Source of the DNA: Chryseobacterium taklimakanense
GTDB taxonomy: Bacteria > Bacteroidota > Bacteroidia > Flavobacteriales > Weeksellaceae
Assembly: GCF_900187185.1 (NCBI RefSeq)
Contig: NZ_LT906465.1
Coordinates: 2,294,001 to 2,358,000, forward strand
Direction: 5' to 3'
DNA: 64,000 nucleotides
A program made the position numbers and the translations under genes. This document shows, piece after piece, positions 50,886 through 60,129 of the stretch (positions are counted from its first letter, which is position 1; each line of letters starts with the position of its first letter). The notes under the pieces were generated by a model. It did no database searches and was not told where the DNA came from. It saw only the letters and a list, made by a program, of their open reading frames with translations.

Positions 50886-51740
50886 ATGAAAACCTACGCC
50901 GGAATTCCCGAAGAAAATGCCATGCTCGAAAACTCAAAAGTAATGCTCGTTACCGTTCCTTACGACGGAACTTCAACCTGGGGTAAAGGTGCCGACAAAG
51001 GCCCGGAACTCTTCCTCGATGCATCCGAAAATATGGAACTTTTCGATATCGAAACCCGCACCGAGCCGTATTTGCACGGCGTTTGGATGGCAGGCGAAGT
51101 TTCTGAAAATTCTACACCCGAAGCGATGACCGAAGCGGTGTACAACAAAACCAAAGAACTGATGAAGAACGAAGGGAAACTGTTCACGCTTTTTGGCGGC
51201 GAACACTCGGTTTCCATCGGTTCAATCCGTGCGTTCGGTGAAAAATATCCTGATCTGACGGTGCTTCAACTCGATGCGCATACCGATTTGCGACCTGATT
51301 TCCACGGCTCAACCTCCAACCATGCCTGTGCAGTTTTTGAAGCTTCACAGAAATTAAATCTCGTTCAGGTAGGAATCCGTTCCTGCGATTTGGAGGAAAT
51401 GCAGTATGTTCCTGAAGGGCAGTGCTTTTGGGCTCACGAAATTGCAATAAACCCAAACTGGATTGAAGATGTTTTGGCAAAAGTTTCCGGAAATGTGTAT
51501 ATTACCATTGATTTGGATGCCTTCGATCCGTCCTTCGCGCCATCAACCGGAACACCGGAACCCGGCGGGTTACAATGGTATCCAACGCTGCAGCTTCTTA
51601 AAAAAGTTTTTGAAAAATGCAACGTCGTAGCTTTCGATATCGTGGAACTGATGGATTCGCCATTCGCCAAACCGACTGCATTTTTAGCCGCGAAACTTTA
51701 CTACAAAATGTTGGCTTACTACCATCTTTCAAACAATTAA
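50886..51740 (+). CDS. speB: Agmatinase / arginase-family ureohydrolase
   Basis: A 284-residue manganese ureohydrolase; with the arginine decarboxylase gene nearby, agmatinase (agmatine to putrescine and urea) is the best reading. Metal ligands are visible in GGEHSVSIG, LDAHTDLRPDF and IDLDAFDPSFAPSTGTPEPGG. The ATG at 50886 is chosen over earlier starts, which would lie in the promoter. Arginase or guanidinobutyrase activity cannot be excluded by sequence alone. Confidence 0.9.
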   Translation: MKTYAGIPEENAMLENSKVMLVTVPYDGTSTWGKGADKGPELFLDASENMELFDIETRTEPYLHGVWMAGEVSENSTPEAMTEAVYNKTKELMKNEGKLFTLFGGEHSVSIGSIRAFGEKYPDLTVLQLDAHTDLRPDFHGSTSNHACAVFEASQKLNLVQVGIRSCDLEEMQYVPEGQCFWAHEIAINPNWIEDVLAKVSGNVYITIDLDAFDPSFAPSTGTPEPGGLQWYPTLQLLKKVFEKCNVVAFDIVELMDSPFAKPTAFLAAKLYYKMLAYYHLSNN

Positions 51741-51900
51741 AATTTTTTTTAAATCATAAAAATTGGAACTATTACAGTTCGCCTTTTTTATTGGTGCATT
51801 TTAGGTTGGATTGCTCTATTGATATAGATTTTGGCTTTCAATAAAGATAAAATTCACGCTTAGATAAATAAATTAAAGGAGTCTTCTTCATGCTAAGAAA

Positions 51901-52509
51901 ATGAGTTTATTTGACATTGAATTTAATTCTGAGAAGAACCTCCTTCCACAAGACGGAACTGTAAATTACTATGGGAAAGTTTTCACTCCGGAAGAGTCTG
52001 ATTTTTATTTGAAATATTTGCTTAACGGGATTCCCTGGAAATTTGACGAAGCTGTCATTTTCGGGAAACTGATCGAAACCAAAAGAAAAGTGGCCTGGTT
52101 TGGCGATGAAGAATTTGAATACACTTATTCCGGGAGAACAAAACGTGCAGAACAGTGGACGGCCAATCTTCTTCATCTCAAAAAAAGAACAGAAGAACTT
52201 ACGGGTGAAACCTACAATTCCTGCCTGTTAAATCTGTATCATGACGGTTCCGAAGGAATGGCTTACCACAGCGACGGCGAAAAAGATCTGAAGAAGAACG
52301 GCGCAATTGCCTCGCTGACTTTCGGTGCCGAAAGGAAGTTTTCATTCAAACACAAAACCACCAAAGAAAAAGTGGAACTCAATCTGGAACACGGCAGTCT
52401 TTTAGTCATGAAAGGCGAAACACAAACTTACTGGCTGCACCGTTTACCGCCAACCAAAAAAGTTTTGCATCCACGGGTAAACCTTACCTTCAGAACTATC
52501 GAAAAATGA
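51901..52509 (+). CDS. AlkB-like 2-oxoglutarate/Fe(II) dioxygenase
   Basis: A 202-residue dioxygenase of the AlkB family (ALKBH2/3-like), which removes alkyl damage from nucleic acid bases. The Fe ligands are H123 and D125 in YHSDGE and H180 in YWLHRL; R192 and R198 in HPRVNLTFR bind 2-oxoglutarate. The substrate lid VAWFGDEEFEYTYSG is present. It stands alone with 160 bp to speB. Confidence 0.9.
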   Translation: MSLFDIEFNSEKNLLPQDGTVNYYGKVFTPEESDFYLKYLLNGIPWKFDEAVIFGKLIETKRKVAWFGDEEFEYTYSGRTKRAEQWTANLLHLKKRTEELTGETYNSCLLNLYHDGSEGMAYHSDGEKDLKKNGAIASLTFGAERKFSFKHKTTKEKVELNLEHGSLLVMKGETQTYWLHRLPPTKKVLHPRVNLTFRTIEK

Positions 52510-52620
52510 GTACAAGACTTTATTTTTAAGAAAACTTTATAATTTTTTAAGAACTGCATTCCAACTTTTAATGCTAAATTTGGTTCAAGGATATTTAACA
52601 TTAAAATAATTTTTTAAACT

Positions 52621-53091
52621 ATGAAAAAATCAATCACAATGGCTGCTTTGGCACTTGCAGTGTCTTTTGGAGCGGTTTCCTGTAAGAAAAAAGTTACTGA
52701 TGCTGAGCTGCAAACAAAGGCTACAACAGTAGTTACATCAAACCCTAACGCTTCTGTTGAAGTAAAAGACGGTGTAGCACACCTTAGCGGAACTTACGCA
52801 ACTCAGGCTGACAAAGATGCTGCAATTGCATCTCTAAAAGCAATCCCGGGAGTAAAAGAAGTTATGGACATGGCGACTGTAGCTCCAGCGGTTGAAGTAA
52901 ATGCGGTTGATCCGGCAGTACTTGCAAAAGTACAGGACGCGGTGAAGGATTTCCCATCCGTAAAAGCGGAAGTTGTAAACGGTGAACTTACCCTTACAGG
53001 TAATGTTTCTCCACAACAGGCAAGAAAAATCAAGGAATCGGTTGATGCTTTGAAAATTGGTAAATACACAAACAGTTTAGTAGTAAAATAA
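52621..53091 (+). CDS. BON-domain lipoprotein
   Basis: A 156-residue protein with a lipoprotein signal (SFGAVSC, Cys at 21) and two BON domains (about 28-83 and 95-155), each with the pattern of a strand-helix unit (VEVKDGVAHLSGTYATQADK; AEVVNGELTLTGNVSPQQARK). BON proteins bind phospholipids or respond to osmotic stress. A box TAAATTTG at 52575-52582 is the likely promoter. The SH3-domain gene follows 7 bp later. Confidence 0.85.
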   Translation: MKKSITMAALALAVSFGAVSCKKKVTDAELQTKATTVVTSNPNASVEVKDGVAHLSGTYATQADKDAAIASLKAIPGVKEVMDMATVAPAVEVNAVDPAVLAKVQDAVKDFPSVKAEVVNGELTLTGNVSPQQARKIKESVDALKIGKYTNSLVVK

Positions 53092-53098
53092 TAGAAAA

Positions 53099-53518
53099 AT
53101 GAGCGCATTACAGGATAAATATTCAAGCGTAGTTTCTGCAGCTCAGTCTGCGGGAATCTCAAATCTGCAGGTTCAGGAGCAGGACGGTGTACTTTATGTT
53201 TCAGGTAACGCAGCTTCCACCGCGGCAAAAGATGCCGTATGGAACGCACTGGGCGCTATCGATGCATCGTATTCCGCTACAGATATCAACATCGATGTAC
53301 AGGTTACAGGGCTTGCTGCAGGTGCAAACCTTACCGTAGCGACAGACGATTCAAACCTGAATATTCGTCAGGAGCCATCTACAGAAGCTGCAATTGTAGG
53401 TAAAGCTGCAAAAGGCGAGCTGGTAACATTGGTAGAGCAGTCTTCAGATGAATGGTGGAAAATCAGAACTTCATCAGGTGAAGAAGGTTACGCTTATGCA
53501 AGATATTTAAGAGCTTAG
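53099..53518 (+). CDS. BON-like and SH3-domain protein
   Basis: A 139-residue protein with an N-terminal BON-like unit (about 1-70; LQVQEQDGVLYVSGNAAST) and a C-terminal bacterial SH3 domain (LNIRQEPSTEAAIVGKAAKG, WWKIRTSSGEEGYAYARYL). No signal peptide is visible, so it appears cytoplasmic although SH3b domains usually bind the cell wall. It lies 7 bp after the BON lipoprotein gene and ends before a strong terminator. Confidence 0.75.
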   Translation: MSALQDKYSSVVSAAQSAGISNLQVQEQDGVLYVSGNAASTAAKDAVWNALGAIDASYSATDINIDVQVTGLAAGANLTVATDDSNLNIRQEPSTEAAIVGKAAKGELVTLVEQSSDEWWKIRTSSGEEGYAYARYLRA

Positions 53519-53542
53519 TCCTTATACTTTTCACTAAAACAA

Positions 53543-53568
53543 AACCTCTGGATTTTCCGGAGGTTTTT
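53543..53568 (+). terminator. Terminator of the BON/SH3 operon
   Basis: Stem AACCTC-GG / CC-GAGGTT with a loop of ATTTT and a following T run, 25 bp after the SH3 gene stop. Confidence 0.75.
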
Positions 53569-53628
53569 CATTTGTTCAGTCAGAATTATTAATTATTCCT
53601 TCTCAGTTATTCATTATTCAGGGGCCAT

Positions 53629-53745
53629 CCCGTTATAATTTCCCACCCTCTCTGCTCGCAAAATTATAACGGGACCGCGCTTTCCGCTGCAATCTTTTTA
53701 TTTTCACGAAAATAAAAAGGATTTCCGCTGCAATCGCTTGTCCGG
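53629..53745. repeat. Dispersed GC-rich repeat with two long palindromes, copy B
   Basis: Perfect inverted repeats CCCGTTATAATTT / AAATTATAACGGG (53629-53673) and CTTTTTATTTTC / GAAAATAAAAAG (53694-53719) are present. The word TTTCCGCTGCAATC occurs twice (from 53681 and from 53722). The core is shared with copies A, C and D. There is no coding potential. Confidence 0.65.
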
Positions 53746-53811
53746 TTTCTCTCCGGCTTAACAAATCTTTAACAAAAAAACTTATATTTGTAAATCTTTC
53801 AACAAATATAT

Positions 53812-55239
53812 ATGAGTTCAAAATTTCTGAAGATATTTCCGTTGATAACACTCACTATAGCAGTTATTTTACACGGTATCAATTTTATTTCGCCACTTCC
53901 TGCAGATTATCTGGTTTTTGGCCACCTGTTACTTATTCTTGGGATGGTAACTTACGCCTTGCGCAGAAAAAGCCTTACCACGTGGATATTAATCAGTATC
54001 GTTATCGGTATTATTTTAGGGCGTGATTTTCCTGGCATTGCACTTTCAATGCAGCCATTAAGTCAGGGATTCATCCGTTTAATTAAAACAATCGTTGGGC
54101 CTATACTTTTTGCAACGCTTGTTTACGGAATTGCAGGTCATTCAGACCTTAAACAGGTCGGGAGAATGGCGTGGAAATCATTACTTTATTTCTATTCTGC
54201 AACAACAATTGCTTTATTCATTGGTCTTGCAGCAATTAATATCTCAAAAGCAGGTGTTGGTATCGATGCGTCAAAAATTCCGCATCAGGAACTTCCTAAA
54301 ACATCTGCCGTAAAGGAAGCCGACATAAAAGCTTTGGAGCAAATTCCCGAAGCAAATCAATGGTTATTTAAAACAACAGCTTTTTTTAGAGATATTTTTC
54401 CGGAGAATATTGTGAAATCTATTTACGAAAATCAGGTACTTCAGATTGTAATTTTCGCAGTGATTTTTGGTATCGGTTTGGCGCAACTTCCCGAGCAGAA
54501 GAAAAAACCACTCGTCGATTTTATGGAAAGTCTTGCGGAAACGATGTTCAAGTATACGCATATTATTATGTACTTTGCACCAATTGGTGTAGGTGCTGCC
54601 ATGGCTTACACCGTTGGACATATGGGAATTGATATATTAAGGTATCTTTTTATGCTTCTCATAACACTTTATGCCGCTCTCATTGCTTTTATACTTTTGG
54701 TACTCTTGCCGATTGCTTTGTATATGAAAGTGCCCATCAAAAAATTTATAGAAGCCATTAAAGAACCGGTTTCCATCGCATTTGCAACCACGAGTTCAGA
54801 TGCGGCACTTCCTGTAGTAATGCAGAATATGGAGCGTTTCGGCGTTCCGAGAAAAGTGGTTTCTTTCGTAGTTCCTACAGGTTATTCTTTCAATCTTGAT
54901 GGCACTACGCTTTATCTTTCGTTGGCATCGATTTTTGTGGCGCAGGCTGCGGGAATGCATTTGTCATTCGGTCAGCAGCTTCTCATCTGTTTAACTTTGA
55001 TGATTACGAGTAAAGGTGTAGCCGCAATTCCAAGAGCATCCTTAATTATTCTTATTGCAACCGCAGATCAGTTTGGCTTGCCAACATTCATCATTGCAGC
55101 CATTTTAGGAATTGATGAATTGATGGATATGGGTAGAACTTCTGTAAATGTAATCGGGAACTGTCTTGCATCGGTTGTAATTGCAAAATGGGAGGGAGAG
55201 TTTGATCAGGAAAAGGCTTTGGCTTTTCAGGCGGAATAA
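53812..55239 (+). CDS. Dicarboxylate/amino acid:cation symporter
   Basis: A 475-residue transporter of the DAACS family (DctA/GltP type). Eight membrane helices and two re-entrant loops are expected; signatures include FIRLIKTIVGPILFATLVYG, the loop AFATTSSDAALPVVMQNM (serine-rich motif), GYSFNLDGTTLYL (substrate/Na+ site) and GIDELMDMGRTSVNVIGN. It would import aspartate, glutamate or C4-dicarboxylates with Na+ or H+. A box TATATTTG at 53783-53790 precedes it. Confidence 0.9.
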   Translation: MSSKFLKIFPLITLTIAVILHGINFISPLPADYLVFGHLLLILGMVTYALRRKSLTTWILISIVIGIILGRDFPGIALSMQPLSQGFIRLIKTIVGPILFATLVYGIAGHSDLKQVGRMAWKSLLYFYSATTIALFIGLAAINISKAGVGIDASKIPHQELPKTSAVKEADIKALEQIPEANQWLFKTTAFFRDIFPENIVKSIYENQVLQIVIFAVIFGIGLAQLPEQKKKPLVDFMESLAETMFKYTHIIMYFAPIGVGAAMAYTVGHMGIDILRYLFMLLITLYAALIAFILLVLLPIALYMKVPIKKFIEAIKEPVSIAFATTSSDAALPVVMQNMERFGVPRKVVSFVVPTGYSFNLDGTTLYLSLASIFVAQAAGMHLSFGQQLLICLTLMITSKGVAAIPRASLIILIATADQFGLPTFIIAAILGIDELMDMGRTSVNVIGNCLASVVIAKWEGEFDQEKALAFQAE

Positions 55240-55260
55240 CTTATTTATAAAGACATTAAG

Positions 55261-55290
55261 AAGGACTTTCATAAGGAAGTCCTTTTTTAT
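55261..55290 (+). terminator. Terminator of the symporter gene
   Basis: The stem AAGGACTT / AAGTCCTT with an 8-nt loop and a T run lies 22 bp beyond the stop. Confidence 0.75.
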
Positions 55291-55364
55291 TTATCCCTAC
55301 CTTGATTTTAATCATTCTAAATTAAAGAAATAATTCCGTAATTTTGTGAATCAATAAAAAGATT

Positions 55365-56468
55365 ATGTTGACGAAAGCAAAAGTTCAGGAGTTCCTGAAA
55401 GAAATAGAAGTTGATGATCTGGTTAATAACCTCCAGGTGATGGGCAATGACGTGTATATTGATATGACTGCTCATTCACCGGCAATGCACGAAAAAAAGA
55501 AACTTGAAGTCGCAATGAAGCAGGCCTTCGCCTCTGAGTTTGGTGAAGATGTGGTGTTAAAATTAAAAATTGTTTCTCCGGAACCCACCGAAGTTCAGCA
55601 AAATCAAATTAAAGGAAAACAGATTCCCGGAATCCAGAATATTATAGCTGTCGCCTCTGGAAAGGGCGGCGTTGGAAAATCTACCGTAGCGGCAAATTTG
55701 GCCGTGACCTTGGCAAAAATGGGCTTTAAAGTAGGACTTTTGGATGCTGATATTTATGGGCCTTCAGTTCCAACGATGCTGGATACCGAAGGTTCTAAGC
55801 CACTTTCGGTAGAGGTTGACGGTAGAAACCTGATGCAGCCTATTGAAAATTACGGCGTGAAAATGCTTTCCATCGGTTATTTCTCCGGAGCCAACCAGGC
55901 GGTAGTTTGGCGCGGACCGATGGCGTCAAAAGCTCTGAACCAGATGATCCGCGATGCACATTGGGGCGAACTGGATTTTCTCCTGATCGATCTTCCTCCT
56001 GGAACTGGTGATATTCACCTGTCAATCATTCAGGAAGTTCCTGTAACGGGTGCTGTGATCGTTTCTACCCCGCAACACGTCGCTTTGGCCGACGTAAGAA
56101 AAGGTATTGCGATGTTCCAGATGGAAAGCATCAATATTCCTGTTTTGGGATTAATCGAAAATATGGCGTACTTTACCCCGGAAGAATTACCGGAAAATAA
56201 ATACTACATTTTCGGAAAACAGGGGGCACAGTATCTTGCAGAAGATTTGGGAATCCCTGTTTTAGGCGAAATACCTTTAATTCAGAGCATCAGAGAAGCA
56301 GGTGATGTCGGCAGGCCGGCAGCAATGCAGGAAGGTTCTATAATCGAAGAGATTTATAAGACCACAGCGCAGAAGATGATTGAGAGCCTGGTAGAAAGAA
56401 ACAAAAATCTTCCGCCAACCGAAGCTGTGAAAATCACGACAATGGCAGGCTGCTCAACCAGGAAATAA
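55365..56468 (+). CDS. apbC: Mrp/NBP35-family iron-sulfur carrier ATPase
   Basis: A 367-residue P-loop protein that carries Fe-S clusters to apoproteins. An N-terminal MIP18/DUF59 domain (about 1-85) is followed by the ATPase: deviant Walker A SGKGGVGKSTVAANLAV (near 97), LLDADIYGPSVPTML and LIDLPPGTGDIHLS. The C-terminus lacks the double CXXC of some members. It is followed by an nfu gene, another Fe-S factor. A promoter box TAATTTTG is at 55339-55346. Confidence 0.92.
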   Translation: MLTKAKVQEFLKEIEVDDLVNNLQVMGNDVYIDMTAHSPAMHEKKKLEVAMKQAFASEFGEDVVLKLKIVSPEPTEVQQNQIKGKQIPGIQNIIAVASGKGGVGKSTVAANLAVTLAKMGFKVGLLDADIYGPSVPTMLDTEGSKPLSVEVDGRNLMQPIENYGVKMLSIGYFSGANQAVVWRGPMASKALNQMIRDAHWGELDFLLIDLPPGTGDIHLSIIQEVPVTGAVIVSTPQHVALADVRKGIAMFQMESINIPVLGLIENMAYFTPEELPENKYYIFGKQGAQYLAEDLGIPVLGEIPLIQSIREAGDVGRPAAMQEGSIIEEIYKTTAQKMIESLVERNKNLPPTEAVKITTMAGCSTRK

Positions 56469-56551
56469 TTTAAAGTTTGATATGCTCTGAAGTTCGATAT
56501 TACCGATTGCGAACTTCGAACCAAATCAAACGATTTCGAACTAAAAATAAA

Positions 56552-56803
56552 ATGATGAACACCAATATAAAACACGAAGAGACAGTAACCAAGGTGATGG
56601 AAGCTTTGGAAAGTATAAGGCCTTTTTTGAACAGGGACGGCGGCGATATTCAGCTGGTAGACGTAGAGGGCGACAAGGTTTTGGTGAAATTGATCGGCAA
56701 CTGCAATGGCTGCCCGATGAGCTTTTCAACCATGAAGCTCGGTGTGGAAAACACGATCAAACAATACGCACCCGAAATTACCGAGGTTCTGAATGTAGAA
56801 TAA
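56552..56803 (+). CDS. NifU-like Fe-S scaffold protein (Nfu domain)
   Basis: An 83-residue Nfu domain with the conserved IRPFLNRDGGDIQLVDVEG and the Fe-S binding CNGCPMS. It probably takes clusters from, or hands them to, the ApbC protein encoded just upstream. The start at 56552 is the first in-frame ATG giving the family length; the frame upstream lies in an intergenic hairpin region. Confidence 0.85.
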   Translation: MMNTNIKHEETVTKVMEALESIRPFLNRDGGDIQLVDVEGDKVLVKLIGNCNGCPMSFSTMKLGVENTIKQYAPEITEVLNVE

Positions 56804-56827
56804 ATTCGATTAAATGTTTTAAAAGAC

Positions 56828-56853
56828 AGCGGGTTTTAGCCCGCTTATTTTTT
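56828..56853 (+). terminator. Terminator of apbC-nfu
   Basis: Stem AGCGGG / CCCGCT followed by TTATTTTTTT, 25 bp after the nfu stop. Confidence 0.75.
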
Positions 56854-56927
56854 TATAAACCGGAGTGGCATCATTTGTTTTTTAAAGAAATTCTGAGCAT
56901 CCTTTTATTCCATTCAAATGTGCCGGT

Positions 56928-57824
56928 TTAGATGGTGGTCCTTTTCTTCTGTAAATTATCATAAATACTGTGTACCAAACCATCAGCAACAGAAATCTTC
57001 GGCACAAAAATTCTTGAAATTTCTGCCCATTGCATCACTTTAGTGTAAATTTCCAAAGCTGGGACCAGAACATCGGCACGGTCTTCACGAAGACTGTATT
57101 TGTGCATTCTTTGCTCGATGCTCAGCGCAGAAAATTCCTTGTAGTAGGTTTTAAGCATATTCAGTGAAAGTGGTTTCCCGTCTTTGGTTTTGCTTAAAGA
57201 AAAGATTTTGTTGATGTTGCCGCCGGAACCAATAGCGGTTATCGGTTTCTTACCCACGATTTTGGTTTTTATTTCGTCCTTCATCTCCTTCCAGTGTGTT
57301 TCGTTTACCAAACCGTTCAGCAGGCGAATTGTCCCGATGTTGAAAGATCTTTTGTACTTCATTTTGCCGTTTTCGAAATACATCATTTCCGTTGAACCGC
57401 CTCCCACGTCGATATACAGGTAACCATAATTTTTGTCGAGCGTTTCTGCAACGTGGTTTTCATAAATCAGGCTGGCCTCCTCATCACCGGAGATGATCTC
57501 GATATTGATGCCGGACGTTTTTTTCACCATTTCGCGGATATGGTCTCCGTTCTTGGCATCGCGCATCGCTGAGGTTGCGCAGGCACGGTAGTGTTCCACA
57601 TTATAAATTTTCATCAGGTCTGCAAAAATCTTCATGGAATCAATCACCATTTTTTCGCGTTCTTCACCAATTTCGCCATTGCTGAACACATCCATCCCCA
57701 AACGCAGCGGGATCCTCAGCAGATTGAGTTTTACAAATTCGGGCTGTCCTTTTTTTGGTTCAGTTACTTCGTTAATCAGAAGTCTTGCGGCATTACTCCC
57801 GATATCTATGGCGGCAATTTTCAT
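56928..57824 (-). CDS. ppx: Exopolyphosphatase (Ppx/GppA family)
   Basis: A 298-residue phosphatase of the ASKHA fold that removes phosphate from polyphosphate ends, or hydrolyses pppGpp. Phosphate loops are DIGSNAARLLINEV at the start and IDVGGGSTEMMYFENG at about residue 145. It lacks the long C-terminal domain of E. coli Ppx, as is usual for the short form. It lies 28 bp downstream of ppk1 on the same strand, so synthesis and degradation are co-transcribed. Confidence 0.9.
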   Translation of the reverse strand: MKIAAIDIGSNAARLLINEVTEPKKGQPEFVKLNLLRIPLRLGMDVFSNGEIGEEREKMVIDSMKIFADLMKIYNVEHYRACATSAMRDAKNGDHIREMVKKTSGINIEIISGDEEASLIYENHVAETLDKNYGYLYIDVGGGSTEMMYFENGKMKYKRSFNIGTIRLLNGLVNETHWKEMKDEIKTKIVGKKPITAIGSGGNINKIFSLSKTKDGKPLSLNMLKTYYKEFSALSIEQRMHKYSLREDRADVLVPALEIYTKVMQWAEISRIFVPKISVADGLVHSIYDNLQKKRTTI

Positions 57825-57852
57825 TTAAGATTTTTTACAAAATTAAGAATTT

Positions 57853-59946
57853 TTACAGGGCTTTCATCCGCCGCTGGTTCTGCTCGTCGGCTTTGTTTTT
57901 CAGATATTTATAAATCTCGATTTGCGAACGGAACTCCGTGCCGTCTTTTTTCACATATTTATTCCGCAGTTTGTTATCCAGAATCCTTGCTTTTACATTG
58001 TCTTTCAACTGAATTTCAAGCAAGTCTTTTATTTCATTTTTCAGTGGTTTTGAAGTGATCTTTACAGCTGCCTCCACACGGTAGTCAAGGTTTCTGGTCA
58101 TCCAGTCGGCGGATGAGATATAGATATCTTCCTGCCCCTTATTGTAGAAATACATTATGCGGGAGTGTTCCAGATATTCATCCACAATACTGATAGCTTC
58201 GATGGGCTGTTTGAAACTTTTTTTATTAACCGCGCAGTAAATTCCGCGGACAATCATTTTAATCGTCACACCGGCTTCAGCAGCTTCGTAGAGTTTTAAA
58301 ATCAGGCCCCGGTCGCTCAGTGAATTCACTTTGATGATCATCATCGCTTTCCTTCCGGCTTTGGCTTCTGATATTTCCTTATTGATATGCCACTCGATTT
58401 TTTCCCGCATATATTTTGGGCAAACCACCAGCGTCTTGCAGTTTTTCAGGGCTTCTTCCGGATTAAGCTTTGGTTTTCGGAAAAGATTGAAAATTTTGTT
58501 AATATCAGCCATGATGGACCGGTTGCAGGTCATCAGCAGGTTGTCGCCGTATATTTTTGCGGTCTTTTCGTTGAAGTTTCCGGTACTTACAAAACCATAC
58601 TGCATGGTTTTATTGTTTACCCTTTTTTTAATCACGCAAAGTTTGGCGTGTACTTTTTTATTCGGAATGCCGACCAATACTTTTACGCCTTCCACTTCAA
58701 GCCTTTCCTTCCACTTCAGGTTATTTTCTTCATCAAATCTTGCGCGGAGTTCCACCATCACGGTGACATCTTTTCCGTTTCGTACTGCATTGATCAGCGC
58801 ATTGACGATTTTTGAATTGGATGCGAGACGGTAGGCGGTAATTTGGATCGTTTTTACATCGGGATCCATCGCGGCTTCCCGTAAAAGGTCAATCACCGGC
58901 ACATAAGAATGGTAGGGAAAGGTCAGGAGTACATCTTTCCGTAAAACCACATCAGTAACTCGCTGGCCATCAGTAAAATCGGGATGTGTAAATGATGTTC
59001 GTTCCTGCGGTTTTTCTATCGCTTTGAAGACATCCGGGAAATCCATAAAATGCTTAAAGTTGTGAATTTTAGCGCCCGGAATAATGCTGTCTCTGGATGT
59101 GAGCTGCAGTTTTTTAATCAGAAACTCAAGCAGTGCCTTATCCATATTCTTATCGAAAGTGAAACGTGTAGGCTTTCCTTTGCGGCGGCTTTTCACAGCT
59201 TTTTCAATCTTTTCAACCAAGGTGGTTCTGATGTCGTTGTCGAGGTCAAATTCGGCGTCTTTGGTTACTTTAAAGCAATGCGCTTCGAAATCATCATAAC
59301 CAAAATATGAAAAGATATACGGAAGGTTTGCGATAATGACATCTTCCAGCAGCATCACGTTTTTCTCACCGCTTTCGGAGGGTAGAAGCACAAAACGCCC
59401 CAGAATCCGTGACGGAACCTCGATAATCGCATACCTGCTTTCGTACTGCCATTCTTTTTTTCGCATGGCAACACCGATATACAAACTTTTATCCCTCAGA
59501 TAAGGCATCGGCGTATTTTGGTGAAGCAGGATCGGGATCACGTTGCTTTCAACCTCCTCATCGAAATAACTGCGAACAAAATCGCGCTGTTGCCGGTTCA
59601 GGTTTTTATGAGTTTTGATGAAAACGTTTTTCTCCGCCATTTCTTCCTGAATCTTATCCCAGGTCTTGTTAAAGTTAGCCTGCTGTTCGATAACGATTTC
59701 GGTGATGTTCTTCAGGATTTTAGAAGGCGGCTGATAGAAACTCTCGCTTAAAATCTTGTTTTTGAAGTCCATAGCGCGCTTGAGTCCGGCGACGCGTACA
59801 CGGAAAAATTCATCGAGATTATTGGAAAATATACCCAGAAACCGGATTCGTAACGGTAAAGGAACACTTTCGTCCATGGCTTCCTGCAAAACCCTTTCAT
59901 TAAATGCAAGCCAAGTAATGTCTCTCGGATTAAACTGATCTGTCAT
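57853..59946 (-). CDS. ppk1: Polyphosphate kinase 1
   Basis: A 697-residue membrane-associated enzyme making polyphosphate from ATP. The four-domain layout is visible: N-terminal RDITWLAFNERVLQEAMD, head domain, then the two catalytic domains with the autophosphorylated histidine in KVHAKLCVIKKRV and the second in YLEHSRIMYFYNKG. The length is normal for Ppk1. The next gene on this strand is ppx, forming a polyphosphate operon. Confidence 0.95.
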   Translation of the reverse strand: MTDQFNPRDITWLAFNERVLQEAMDESVPLPLRIRFLGIFSNNLDEFFRVRVAGLKRAMDFKNKILSESFYQPPSKILKNITEIVIEQQANFNKTWDKIQEEMAEKNVFIKTHKNLNRQQRDFVRSYFDEEVESNVIPILLHQNTPMPYLRDKSLYIGVAMRKKEWQYESRYAIIEVPSRILGRFVLLPSESGEKNVMLLEDVIIANLPYIFSYFGYDDFEAHCFKVTKDAEFDLDNDIRTTLVEKIEKAVKSRRKGKPTRFTFDKNMDKALLEFLIKKLQLTSRDSIIPGAKIHNFKHFMDFPDVFKAIEKPQERTSFTHPDFTDGQRVTDVVLRKDVLLTFPYHSYVPVIDLLREAAMDPDVKTIQITAYRLASNSKIVNALINAVRNGKDVTVMVELRARFDEENNLKWKERLEVEGVKVLVGIPNKKVHAKLCVIKKRVNNKTMQYGFVSTGNFNEKTAKIYGDNLLMTCNRSIMADINKIFNLFRKPKLNPEEALKNCKTLVVCPKYMREKIEWHINKEISEAKAGRKAMMIIKVNSLSDRGLILKLYEAAEAGVTIKMIVRGIYCAVNKKSFKQPIEAISIVDEYLEHSRIMYFYNKGQEDIYISSADWMTRNLDYRVEAAVKITSKPLKNEIKDLLEIQLKDNVKARILDNKLRNKYVKKDGTEFRSQIEIYKYLKNKADEQNQRRMKAL

Positions 59947-60030
59947 CTTTCATCTCAACTTTCCCCAAAATTACAATAAATATAAAATTTTTAATGTTAA
60001 GTTTATGCAGCGGGGTTTAAATTTTACATT

Positions 60031-60129
60031 ATGAAATATACCGCTATGGTGATGTTTGGTGTAGCAAAAGCGATCCCCGAGATCTGGCGAGGCCCTATTA
60101 AGAAACTTATAGTGAATCAATTAGGTTAA
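60031..60129 (+). CDS. Possible 32-residue peptide
   Basis: An ATG-started frame of 33 codons in the gap between ppk1 and the FrnE gene. It reads MKYTAMVMFGVAKAIPEIWR and ends LIVNQLG; the peptide is basic and amphipathic. It overlaps the end of the converging FrnE gene by 23 bp. No consensus promoter lies directly before it. Whether it is translated is unknown. Confidence 0.25.
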   Translation: MKYTAMVMFGVAKAIPEIWRGPIKKLIVNQLG

